Origin: UBA12567 sp964598425 | GTDB lineage: Bacteria; Planctomycetota; Phycisphaerae; Phycisphaerales; SM1A02 | NCBI GenBank assembly: GCA_964598425.1 | Contig: CAZRBV010000035.1 | Coordinates: 1 to 28,205 of the forward strand | Length of the DNA stretch: 28,205 nt | Direction: 5' to 3' | Shown: piece by piece, positions 16,268 to 23,882 of the stretch | Layout: each line of letters begins with the position of its first letter | How positions within the stretch are numbered: position 1 is the first letter of the stretch | Program-made: the position numbers and the translations under genes | Notes under the pieces: generated by a model | The model's database searches: none | Told to the model about the DNA's origin: nothing | The model's input: only the letters and a program-made list of their open reading frames with translations

Positions 16268-17077
16268 CTAGAGCTCCAGCGGCTGAATCTCGACGCCGTC
16301 ATCTGCAACCCGCATGAGCGAGCACTCGGGCACTTCGTGCCATGCGAACTCTTCTGCGTCGAGCGGCTCCGAGACAACGACTGTCGCGTGCGAATCGAGT
16401 TGTGTCGTGGTCCCATCGCAGTTGCAGAGATTCAAACCGGAGCCCCAATACAGGCTCGGCGCTGTCGCGCCAACGGCAAAGCGTGCGCACCAGAGACCGT
16501 CGCCGCCGGTCGTCGCGATCGACATCATGAATGGGTCGTCGACGCCTGCTTCCTCGCGGAGCTCCAAAATGGTCCTGATCATCCCGGTAATACCGGCAAC
16601 CGGATCTTCGCGGAGGCCATGCGTCAGCGCCAGCGCAAAAAGCGACTCCGAATCGGTTTGACCTTCCCGGTCACCAAACCATGGATCTGCAAGCCTCGCA
16701 TCGAGCGATCGCTGCATGACTTTGAATCCACCGACGTCGCCGTTGTGCTGAAAGAGCCAGTTGCCCATGAGAAATGGATGCGTATTGGTCCGCGACACAA
16801 TCCCCTGTGTCACCGCGCGAACGTGGGCCAGAAAGAGACCGCTTCGGGTGTGTCTGGCCAGACTCTTGACGTTTTCATCATTCCACGCGGCCCGAGTCTC
16901 ACGATACTGGCCGGGGTCGGGATCGTCCCCGTACCACCCAAGACCGACGCCGTCACCGTTGACCACCCACGTACTCTGGGTGGCGTGCTTCGACTGCACG
17001 AGGAGCGAGTGCTCAGGATCATGGAGCAACGTGCTGAGTCGTATATCGGGACCGTGATAGGCAAGCCAGCGGCACAT
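16268..17077 (-). CDS. Class II glutamine amidotransferase (YafJ/EgtC-like)
   Basis: A 269-aa stand-alone class II (Ntn-type) amidotransferase domain. It begins MCRWLAYHG, so Cys2 becomes the N-terminal nucleophile after methionine removal. Other landmarks are 'GWYGDDPDPGQYRE', 'FLAHVRAVTQG', 'NTHPFLMGNWLFQHNGDVGGF' (oxyanion and substrate loop) and 'GQTDSESLFALAL'. The family includes YafJ and the ergothioneine enzyme EgtC, which hydrolyses a gamma-glutamyl amide. No ergothioneine genes are nearby, so the general name is safer. It lies 36 bp downstream of the formyltransferase gene on the same strand, but a palindrome sits between them. It converges with the protease gene. Confidence 0.9.
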   Translation of the reverse strand: MCRWLAYHGPDIRLSTLLHDPEHSLLVQSKHATQSTWVVNGDGVGLGWYGDDPDPGQYRETRAAWNDENVKSLARHTRSGLFLAHVRAVTQGIVSRTNTHPFLMGNWLFQHNGDVGGFKVMQRSLDARLADPWFGDREGQTDSESLFALALTHGLREDPVAGITGMIRTILELREEAGVDDPFMMSIATTGGDGLWCARFAVGATAPSLYWGSGLNLCNCDGTTTQLDSHATVVVSEPLDAEEFAWHEVPECSLMRVADDGVEIQPLEL

Positions 17078-17092
17078 GCCGCGGCAGCATAA

Positions 17093-17107
17093 CGACCCGA
17101 CGGGTCG
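17093..17107. repeat. Solo GC palindrome related to repeat element A
   Basis: CGACCCG-A-CGGGTCG is a perfect 7+7 bp palindrome containing the same ACCCGACGGGT core that opens both arms of element A, but without the ATTTATC part or a partner arm. It lies between the formyltransferase stop and the amidotransferase start, where it could act as a weak hairpin or be a decayed element. Confidence 0.65.
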
Positions 17108-17113
17108 GATCCG

Positions 17114-17902
17114 CTATCGGAGGCGGTGGCCGGTTGCTCTGAGACGCTTGAGGTCGTCCTTGGTCGGCATTGTGAAGTCGGTCGCCTCGGACTCGTCGTT
17201 TGGCAGCGTCTCATAGTCGCCCGCCTCGACCAGACGGACGCACTCAATGATGGCTTCGGCGGCGAGGTCTTTGGAGCGGACCATGATGTCCTCGACTGTG
17301 TCGCGCGGCCAGATCCGATACCGCCTCTGCACGACGATCGGGCCATCATCAAGCTTCTCGTTGACGAGATGCACGCTCACGCCGCCTTCCTTCTCGCCAT
17401 TGGCGAGCGTCCAGAAACTGGGCATGAGGCCCCGATACTTGGGCAGAAGCGCCCCGTGACAATTGACAATGCCTTTCGAGATCTGCTCTCTGAGTTTCTT
17501 CCCGTAGAACTGCGTGCCGCTGATTGACACGATGAACTCGACGCCTTCCTCTCGAAGATGCTCACGGAACTCGTCGCTATTGACATTGACTGCCTCGGTC
17601 ACCGGCACGCCATACTTCTTCGCGACAGCCTTGACGCTGTGACATGTGCGGGTCGAGCCTAGCCAGTCGTTCATCACTTTGGCGGCGATCTTCTTGCAGA
17701 TGAACTTCCGCAGTTTCCACTGGAAGTATCCGAACCCGTAGAGTTTGAACAGGTCCACCGCTGTCCCGACGAGGCCGCGTTTCCCCTGCGCGACAGACTG
17801 GATGTTGATCCCGACAGTGGAGTCGGCAAACTCTCTCAGGTACTTGTCGAGCACCTTGGGGAGCAGGAATGGCTCGTTCTGAATGAATACGTACTTCTTC
17901 AC
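17114..17902 (-). CDS. Formyltransferase (methionyl-tRNA formyltransferase N-terminal-like fold)
   Basis: A 262-aa protein with the formyl-transferase catalytic core, which moves a formyl group from 10-formyl-tetrahydrofolate. The active-site signature is visible: Asn147 and His149 in 'GIVNCHGALLPKYRGLMPSFW' and Asp185 in 'LDDGPIVVQ'. The C-terminal tRNA-binding domain of true Fmt is absent, so a metabolite or sugar-nucleotide substrate is more likely than Met-tRNA. The N-terminal region with 'FKLYGFGYFQWKLRKFICKKI' resembles formyltransferases from polysaccharide gene sets. GTG 17902 overlaps the stop of the glycosyltransferase (GTGA), so the two are made together. A role in N-formylation of an amino sugar in a surface glycan is inferred from this pairing. 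Confidence 0.87.
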   Translation of the reverse strand: MKKYVFIQNEPFLLPKVLDKYLREFADSTVGINIQSVAQGKRGLVGTAVDLFKLYGFGYFQWKLRKFICKKIAAKVMNDWLGSTRTCHSVKAVAKKYGVPVTEAVNVNSDEFREHLREEGVEFIVSISGTQFYGKKLREQISKGIVNCHGALLPKYRGLMPSFWTLANGEKEGGVSVHLVNEKLDDGPIVVQRRYRIWPRDTVEDIMVRSKDLAAEAIIECVRLVEAGDYETLPNDESEATDFTMPTKDDLKRLRATGHRLR

Positions 17903-19134
17903 GCCTTCTCTTCTACCTCATCACAGAATCGTCCGCACAGGATTGCCTTGGAATAGGCGCGCCGAATCGTCTCTTGCGCCCGCATCCCCATTTCTCGCAG
18001 CACCTCGTGGGGCGTCGATCTGATCTCTTCAAGGACCCGCTTCGCCCCTTCGACATCGCCGTGGGGGATATGCCAGCCGATATTGTTATCGCGGACCAGG
18101 TCCGAGGCATGACACGGGTCGGGGGCCAGCAGCAAGATCGGTCGCCCCACCGCCATCGCCCCGTAGATCTTGCAGGGATGCACGATGCCGACCACTTCAT
18201 CACCCACCGAGACAAGGTGTACATCGGCAGCGCTGAGGGAATACCGCAGGGTCTCCAGCGGCTGATACGGAAGCGAGCGAACATTGACGGGTTTCTCGTT
18301 GGCGATCGTTTCATCGACCAGCTCTTTCCCGACACCGCCTCCGATAAAGAGGAATTCAAGATCTCGGTCGTCTTGCATCAAGAGCGCGGCGTCGAGAACC
18401 GTCTTGATCGGCGTGGAGAATCCGTGGTTGCCGCTGTACATCACGACAAACTTGTCACCGTCAACGTGCTTCTCCCGCCACGGGTTTCCGTCGTGCTCGA
18501 TCATTTCCATGTGATCATCGTGGGGCCACGGTGGCATGACGATGGTCTTGTCTGTCACATCCCGCTTCTTCTGAAGACGCGCGAGCATGAAGCGATCAAG
18601 CGCCACAACCCGCCGGGCGCGGCCGAGAATGCGGCGGTTCAGCCAGTTCATCACGCGCACGGGAAGCGATCCGTCCCTCACCTTGCCAAGTTCGATCACT
18701 TGATCCGGGTTGACGTCCATGACCCAGTAGATGATGGGTTTGAAGCGGATCCAGGAAATGACCAGTGCTGCAATCGGACACATCGGCGGCGATGTACTGA
18801 CGATGATTCGATTCACGCCACGGGCGAAGATCCCGCGCACGATCTGCTGGAACATCAGCAGCAGCCCACCGAGGATGCGAAGTGGTATCGACGCCTTGCC
18901 GAAACTTGAGAGCGGCATTCGCCGAATCTCAACGCCGTCGCGGACCTCCCGCAGTGGAAACTTCTGTGATGGATCGTCGTATCCGCGAGCAGCCGCATAC
19001 ACAACGACGCGGTGCCCACGCTTGACGAGCTCGACGGCAGCATCGTGCAGGTACTGGCCGACCGCTGCGGGGTCCGGCACATAGACCTGCGTCAGTATGA
19101 GAATGGTGCCGCGGGTTGGGGGCGACGTGCTCAT
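17899..19134 (-). CDS. Glycosyltransferase family 4 (GT-B fold)
   Basis: A 411-aa cytoplasmic or membrane-associated glycosyltransferase of the GT4 type, related to WbuB-like enzymes of O-antigen and capsule synthesis. The N-terminal acceptor domain holds 'ILILTQVYVPDPAAVGQYLHDAAVELVKRGHRVVVYAA', followed by a hydrophobic stretch near 90-130 and 'IIYWVMDVNPDQVIELG'. The donor domain begins near residue 220 with 'KFVVMYSGNHGFSTPIKTVLDAA', and 'GIVHPCKIYGAMAVGRPILLLAPD' is the nucleotide-sugar loop in which family members usually have a catalytic Glu nearby. ATG 19134 begins the two-gene unit with the formyltransferase. The sugar added cannot be named. Confidence 0.88.
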   Translation of the reverse strand: MSTSPPTRGTILILTQVYVPDPAAVGQYLHDAAVELVKRGHRVVVYAAARGYDDPSQKFPLREVRDGVEIRRMPLSSFGKASIPLRILGGLLLMFQQIVRGIFARGVNRIIVSTSPPMCPIAALVISWIRFKPIIYWVMDVNPDQVIELGKVRDGSLPVRVMNWLNRRILGRARRVVALDRFMLARLQKKRDVTDKTIVMPPWPHDDHMEMIEHDGNPWREKHVDGDKFVVMYSGNHGFSTPIKTVLDAALLMQDDRDLEFLFIGGGVGKELVDETIANEKPVNVRSLPYQPLETLRYSLSAADVHLVSVGDEVVGIVHPCKIYGAMAVGRPILLLAPDPCHASDLVRDNNIGWHIPHGDVEGAKRVLEEIRSTPHEVLREMGMRAQETIRRAYSKAILCGRFCDEVEEKA

Positions 19135-19253
19135 GGAGTCCGATCCGTGTGTCCTGTGTTAGTCGACCGCAACTTCACGCGCGGCCGAGACTCCTCAAAT
19201 CGGTCTTCCTGCCCCCAATTCTGAGATGCAAGCCCCAGATCCGCAACAATACC

Positions 19254-19350
19254 GACCGCCGGTCACTTTATCTCTTTATGCAGCAACGGGTTATAGAATT
19301 GCCCGCCTGCTAAGTCGTTGCGCCGCAAGGAGATAAAGTAACCGGCGGTC
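19254..19350. repeat. Palindromic repeat element D (97 bp)
   Basis: Inverted 21-bp arms at 19254-19274 and 19330-19350 match at 20 of 21 positions; the core is GACCGCCGGTyACTTTATC. The symmetry continues inward more loosely (GCAGCAACGGGTTA facing the complement of TAAGTCGTTGCGCC). It lies between the stop of the sulfotransferase gene (19358) and the upstream region of the glycosyltransferase, so it may separate the two transcription units. Confidence 0.87.
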
Positions 19351-19357
19351 CCTGTCG

Positions 19358-20866
19358 CTAAACCTCCCAGTTGTCCAGTTCGTCGCCCAACGCATCGATG
19401 AGCGGACCGAGGTGCTTCTCGTAGTTCCTCCACCGCGCCACGGATGTTGTGTACATCTTCTGGCCGACCTGATCGTACGAAATCGTCGCTGGCACCCGCT
19501 TGCTCTTGTGGAACTCCAGCACCCGATCGTCCCAGTCCAGGCCGAGGTAGTCGATCAACCGCCGGCTCTCCCCCTCCTGGTCCGCCGTCAACTTCTCGTA
19601 GGAAACCTCATGAATCTCCACATCGAGCACTTCCTGCCAGTGCCGCGCCAGCTGCTGACGCGTTCGGTACATGAGCGCCAGGTCTTCGAGCTTCGACGTA
19701 TACGTATGACCAGACGCCAACAGATTCGTGGTATGACACGACACCAGATTGTCCAACGGATGCCGCTTGATGTGAACCGCCCGGAGCCCCGGCAGAAGAA
19801 CCGAAAGCATGCCCAGCGTCTCGTAGGTGTTCAATACCTTGTTCACCACCCGCCGCTTGCCCTTGGCCGCGACGTCGATCGCATCCGTGTACAACGCCTG
19901 CATGTCCGCAATATTTTGAGGGAGCAGATCGATGAGGCACTTGGGGTACGGCAGGTACGAGTCCAGCTCCCGCTGCAGGCGGTACATCATGACCCACGTC
20001 ACGGCCAACTCGCCCACCGCGCCGACGTCCGGGTGCATCTGGAGAATCTGCTCCATCAGGCTGGTCCCACTCCGTGGCATGCCCAGCACAAACACCGCCC
20101 GCTCATACTCAAAGCCCTCGCGCCGCCAGAGCTTCAGGTTGCGTGCGCTGAACTCCTTCAAGATGTCATTGACGACCTTCTGACGCTTCTCCACAGGGAA
20201 CGGTTTTCCCCCAATCCGGTGCGATTCCTCCGCCGTCTCCCAGGCTTCGTCATAGTGCCCCGACCGGTCAAAGAGTTTGGTCAGGGCGAATCCCGCCTCC
20301 ACGCGAATGTCATCGGAATACTGCTCGTTGGCAAGCCCTTCTCGAAGAAGCCGCTCAGCCTCATCGAGATTCTTGAGCTTCATCTGGGCTTTGCCAGCAA
20401 GCACGACCCATGCGCAGCTGGGATCAATTGACTTGGCGATCTCGGCCTGCTCCAAGGCCTCTTCCCCCCGATTGATGCGTTCATACGTATCGGCGAGCTG
20501 CAGATGCGATGCCGCTTCGTTTGGCGCCTTGGCCACCAGCCTCCGAGCGTAGTCTTCCGCAATGTCGGCAAATCCGGACCTGCTCGCCGAGGCCGCCGCC
20601 TTGCTCAGCATCGCCAAGCCATCAGGATCGAGCTCCACGCCGCGAATGGCGTAGTTCATGGCGGCGACATAATCGTTCTGGTTCCAGGCGACTTCCACCA
20701 GCGCCGCGTAGCCCCCCGGGAACTCGGGATGATCGTCCACAAGCTCCAATGCCGCCGAGCGGGCAAACTCCATCAGGCCCTGCTTCACAAGCATCTCGAT
20801 GTATTGAAATCGCTCACCCGGCGTCGTGGCGGTACTTGATGGAGGTTGTGGTGGCTGCAGAAACAT
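19358..20866 (-). CDS. TPR-sulfotransferase fusion (copy 1)
   Basis: A 502-aa cytosolic protein with two halves. Residues 20-250 are tetratricopeptide repeats ('AALVEVAWNQNDYVAAMNYAIRGVELDP', 'SHLQLADTYERINRGEEALEQAEIAKSIDP'). Residues 255-500 form a PAPS-dependent sulfotransferase: the 5'-phosphosulfate loop 'VFVLGMPRSGTSLMEQILQMHP', a possible catalytic Glu in 'GELAVTW' and the 3'-phosphate motif 'IKRHPLDNLVSC'. The C-terminus carries 'SYDQVGQKMYTTSVARWRNYEKHL', shared with copy 2. The fold resembles tyrosylprotein sulfotransferase-like enzymes. There is no signal peptide. ATG 20866 has AGGAG 7 nt upstream. It follows the TPR lipoprotein gene by 51 bp and is its likely operon partner. The acceptor is unknown. 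Confidence 0.92.
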   Translation of the reverse strand: MFLQPPQPPSSTATTPGERFQYIEMLVKQGLMEFARSAALELVDDHPEFPGGYAALVEVAWNQNDYVAAMNYAIRGVELDPDGLAMLSKAAASASRSGFADIAEDYARRLVAKAPNEAASHLQLADTYERINRGEEALEQAEIAKSIDPSCAWVVLAGKAQMKLKNLDEAERLLREGLANEQYSDDIRVEAGFALTKLFDRSGHYDEAWETAEESHRIGGKPFPVEKRQKVVNDILKEFSARNLKLWRREGFEYERAVFVLGMPRSGTSLMEQILQMHPDVGAVGELAVTWVMMYRLQRELDSYLPYPKCLIDLLPQNIADMQALYTDAIDVAAKGKRRVVNKVLNTYETLGMLSVLLPGLRAVHIKRHPLDNLVSCHTTNLLASGHTYTSKLEDLALMYRTRQQLARHWQEVLDVEIHEVSYEKLTADQEGESRRLIDYLGLDWDDRVLEFHKSKRVPATISYDQVGQKMYTTSVARWRNYEKHLGPLIDALGDELDNWEV

Positions 20867-20917
20867 GAAACGACTCCTGGGCGGCGGGAATCGGAATCTT
20901 CCGGCCCACGCCTTGAC

Positions 20918-22321
20918 TCAATCGGATGGATGGCTCGGCTGCGCCAGCGCGTTCATCAACTCTTTGACCTTCGGGTTGTGTGGCGCGAGGGCCGCAGCTT
21001 CGCCCGCTGCCCGGAGCGCCCCGTCCAGATCCCCGGCCATCTGTCTGGCCTGCCCGCTCAGCACCAGCAGATTGATGTCCTCGGGGAAGTCACTCTTCAA
21101 CGCATCCAGCAGTTCGATGGCCCGTGCAGGCTCGTCGACTTGCAGAAAGAGGGCCGCAGCTTGCAGGGTCAATCCCGGCTTGTGCGGCATCACCTCTGCA
21201 GCGCGGGAATAGTCACCGGCGGCCCCCTTCAGGTCGCCTGCACGCCGTCTCACTTCACCTCTCAGCATCCAGTTCTGGCCATCGGTCTCGGTGAGGGCTA
21301 TGGCGGCATCGAGATGCTCAAGTGCCGCGGCCAGATCTGCCGGTGCCTGCGTCGCCTGCCACTTCGCAAACCGAACCCCCGCCGCCTGCGTGTGCGCGGC
21401 ATGTTCGTCCGGATTCTGCTGGAGAAGTCGATCGGTGATCCGGATCGCTTCGTCCAGCCGCCCCGCCGACCGCAGCGCTTTGGCGAGCGACACTTCAATG
21501 CCAATCTGATCGGGCGCCTCCTGGTGAAGCTGCGCCAGAATCTCGGCAGCGCGCCCGAACTGCCCCTGCTGGAGCAAGCCCTCGGCCACCGTCCGCCGGG
21601 TGTCGACACTCAGCCCGTGCGTGAGCGCCGCCGTGGTCCATGGGTCGTGCCAGACCGGCTCGGCCCCCTGCCCCAGCCGCAGATGCGCGGCAGCCCCCTG
21701 CAATCCAGCACGCTGGAGCGCCCTCCCAAACAAGAGCCTCGCGTAGCGGTTGTCTGGGCTCGACTTGATCACGCTGTTCAACGCCCCGGCGGCATCCCGG
21801 GGTCGATCCAGATCCAGCAGCGCCCGCGCCAGCACCAGTCGCGCCATGACGCTCCCTGCGTTGATCCTCAAAGCAGCATTGGCAAGATCAACAGCGGCTT
21901 CTGGCGCTCCCTGATCCACCTGCAGGAGTGCCGCCCGCCACAGCGCCGCGGGGGGGACGTGATCTGCCTCGGACGCTGCGGCATATGCAGCGGCGGCGGC
22001 GACTGGATCTCCAGCCTCCTCCCGCGCCATCGCCAGGAACATCCACGCAGCACCATCGCCGGGCGAAAGCGCGGCGGCATCCTCAAAGCAGTCGGCGGCA
22101 GCTTCATCGTGGGAGTCGGCGAGATAGGTCTGCCCGAGGGCCAGCCAAGCCTTCGCATCCGAGGGCGCGTCATTGACGGTCTGCTGCCTCGCCGTGAGTA
22201 CAGCCAGGGCATTCGGCGGGAGCGGCGGGCTGTAGGTCGGACGAGGCGCGGAACGCGGCGCATCGGGCGCGTCGGAACATCCGGCGACACACAACACGGC
22301 GACCATCACCCATCGGCACAT
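20918..22321 (-). CDS. TPR-repeat lipoprotein (copy 1)
   Basis: A 467-aa exported lipoprotein. The short signal peptide MCRWVMVAVLCVAGC ends in a lipobox with Cys15. A proline-rich linker is followed by TPR-like helical repeats across the rest: 'AWLALGQTYLADSHDEAAADCFEDAAALSPGD', 'ALWRAALLQVDQGAPEAAVDLANAALRI', 'PDQIGIEVSLAKALRSAGRLDEAIRITDRLLQQNPDE'. A motif 'HLRLGQGAEPVWHDPW' mid-protein matches 'HLRRAGEALPDFYDPW' in copy 2, and both end in 'P.NP.V..L'. TPR proteins are scaffolds, so it probably presents or gathers partner proteins at the membrane surface. It starts 46 bp from the divergent sulfotransferase gene and heads the minus-strand unit. Confidence 0.9.
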   Translation of the reverse strand: MCRWVMVAVLCVAGCSDAPDAPRSAPRPTYSPPLPPNALAVLTARQQTVNDAPSDAKAWLALGQTYLADSHDEAAADCFEDAAALSPGDGAAWMFLAMAREEAGDPVAAAAAYAAASEADHVPPAALWRAALLQVDQGAPEAAVDLANAALRINAGSVMARLVLARALLDLDRPRDAAGALNSVIKSSPDNRYARLLFGRALQRAGLQGAAAHLRLGQGAEPVWHDPWTTAALTHGLSVDTRRTVAEGLLQQGQFGRAAEILAQLHQEAPDQIGIEVSLAKALRSAGRLDEAIRITDRLLQQNPDEHAAHTQAAGVRFAKWQATQAPADLAAALEHLDAAIALTETDGQNWMLRGEVRRRAGDLKGAAGDYSRAAEVMPHKPGLTLQAAALFLQVDEPARAIELLDALKSDFPEDINLLVLSGQARQMAGDLDGALRAAGEAAALAPHNPKVKELMNALAQPSHPSD

Positions 22322-22367
22322 GTGGGCATGGTAGGGAACCGATCAGCCCCTGTGATAGACTGGCCTG

Positions 22368-23882
22368 ATGGCTCCCGCCCCCCCGCCCCCCCCCAACGAA
22401 CGCAATACCGAGCCCCATACCGGCGCTGCCCTTGGCGACCGGGTCGAAGCAGCCCTCCGGCCGCTGCGAGACGGCGACTTCCGCGCGGCTGGGGCATTGG
22501 CGCAGGCGCTCATTCGTGACCATCCCGATCGACCGGCCGGATATCGCGTCATGGCGCAGATCGCCAACTTCCGTGGCGACCAGCCTGGCGCCATTCGCTG
22601 GGTCGATCAGGCCATCACCCGCAATCCACGCAATGCGCCGCTTCGCATCTCCCGATCTCAGTTCTGCCACGATGCGGGACGCGTTCAGGAGGCATTGGAC
22701 ACACTCGACGGTGTCACGCCGGACGGGCAACTCGCCCACAAAGTCCGCTGGCGCCGCATGCTCAGCCTGGAGCGCCTCGGCCGCTTCGACGAGGCCCTGC
22801 AGCTCCTTGGCGAAATCCCGTCGCCACGGCCTCCGGCCGCAGAGGCCCTGCTGGCACGACTTGAAATGCGTCAACAGCAGCCGCAGGCTGCCCGCAGTCG
22901 GCTCGAGCGACTCCTCGCGCAACCCAACCTTCCCACACGTGTGCGCGGCGATGCGTCATTCCAACTCAGCCGCGTCTGCGACACCCTCGGCGACTACGAC
23001 GCTGCGTTTGAGGCAGCGGCGCGAACCAACATGGAGTTCCGTGGTGATTTTGACGCGGCTGCCTTTGAAGCCTCCACCGATGCGTTGATCGAATATTTCA
23101 CGCTTGAGCGATTCGAGTCGCTCCCTCAGAGCGAAGCGACATCCGATCTGCCGGTCTTCATCATCGGCCTGCCCCGAAGCGGCACTTCGCTTCTGGAGCA
23201 GATCATCGACGCGCACCCGAAGGCGACCGGAAGCGGCGAGCGGCGCGATCCCATCCTGATTGCCGAAGATCTCACTCACGTTCTAGGCGGCACGTTCCCA
23301 TCCTGCCTCGACACTGTGACCGAATCCACCCTGTCAGCCGCCGGTGGGCAGTACGTGCAGATGCTCACGTCCTACGGCTTCGGGGTCTCACGCATTACCA
23401 ACAAGGCGCTCGGACTCGAACGCATCGCGGGCCTCCTGCCATTGCTCACGCCAGGATGCCGGATCATCTTCGTGACGCGGAACCCGCTCGACAATCTGCT
23501 GTCGATCTTCCTGCACCCGCTGCGTCGCGATCGCAATCCGTGGGCGCAATCGCTCGACGACCTGTGCGTGGTTCGGAACGCATTCGACCGATTGCGGGAC
23601 CACTGGCTCAAGGTGCTGCCCTGCCCATGCCTCAATATGACCTACGAGCGGCTGACCCATGATCAGTGCGGCGCGACCGAAGACATCCTCGAGTTCCTCG
23701 GACTCCCGTGGGACGACGCATGCATGGCCTTCCACGAGTCGGACCGCGCCGTGATGACACCCTCCTACGACCAGGTCAACACGGCCATGAACACCAAAGC
23801 CGTCGATCGATGGCGGAACTACGAAGACCACATCGCGCCGCTGCTGCATGCCTTCCCGCCCGAGGCCACGGATCGGGCATGA
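22368..23882 (+). CDS. TPR-sulfotransferase fusion (copy 2)
   Basis: A 504-aa paralogue of copy 1 with the same order: TPR-like repeats to about residue 250, then a PAPS-dependent sulfotransferase domain. The 5'-phosphosulfate loop is 'VFIIGLPRSGTSLLEQIIDAHP' (263-284), the candidate catalytic region 'GSGERRDPIL', the 3'-phosphate motif 'FVTRNPLDNLLSIF' and the C-terminal 'SYDQVNTAMNTKAVDRWRNYEDHI'. The first codons run through long C tracts (7 C at 22378-22384 and 9 C at 22386-22394) encoding a proline run, a possible slippage site. No strong ribosome site precedes ATG 22368. Its TGA overlaps the ATG of the next gene, so it heads a three-gene unit. Confidence 0.91.
   Translation: MAPAPPPPPNERNTEPHTGAALGDRVEAALRPLRDGDFRAAGALAQALIRDHPDRPAGYRVMAQIANFRGDQPGAIRWVDQAITRNPRNAPLRISRSQFCHDAGRVQEALDTLDGVTPDGQLAHKVRWRRMLSLERLGRFDEALQLLGEIPSPRPPAAEALLARLEMRQQQPQAARSRLERLLAQPNLPTRVRGDASFQLSRVCDTLGDYDAAFEAAARTNMEFRGDFDAAAFEASTDALIEYFTLERFESLPQSEATSDLPVFIIGLPRSGTSLLEQIIDAHPKATGSGERRDPILIAEDLTHVLGGTFPSCLDTVTESTLSAAGGQYVQMLTSYGFGVSRITNKALGLERIAGLLPLLTPGCRIIFVTRNPLDNLLSIFLHPLRRDRNPWAQSLDDLCVVRNAFDRLRDHWLKVLPCPCLNMTYERLTHDQCGATEDILEFLGLPWDDACMAFHESDRAVMTPSYDQVNTAMNTKAVDRWRNYEDHIAPLLHAFPPEATDRA

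Noticed and set aside
19412..20431. Long plus-strand frame of 339 codons opposite sulfotransferase copy 1
   Set aside because: It mirrors the TPR-sulfotransferase on the other strand, and its composition rich in H, R, P and L is typical of antisense frames in GC-rich DNA.
20846..22519. Plus-strand frame of 557 codons opposite TPR lipoprotein copy 1
   Set aside because: It is entirely antisense to the lipoprotein gene, which has a lipobox and TPR repeats; the long frame reflects high GC.
23666..23878. Longer N-terminus of TPR lipoprotein copy 2
   Set aside because: It lies out of frame inside the sulfotransferase gene and would bury the signal peptide and lipobox.
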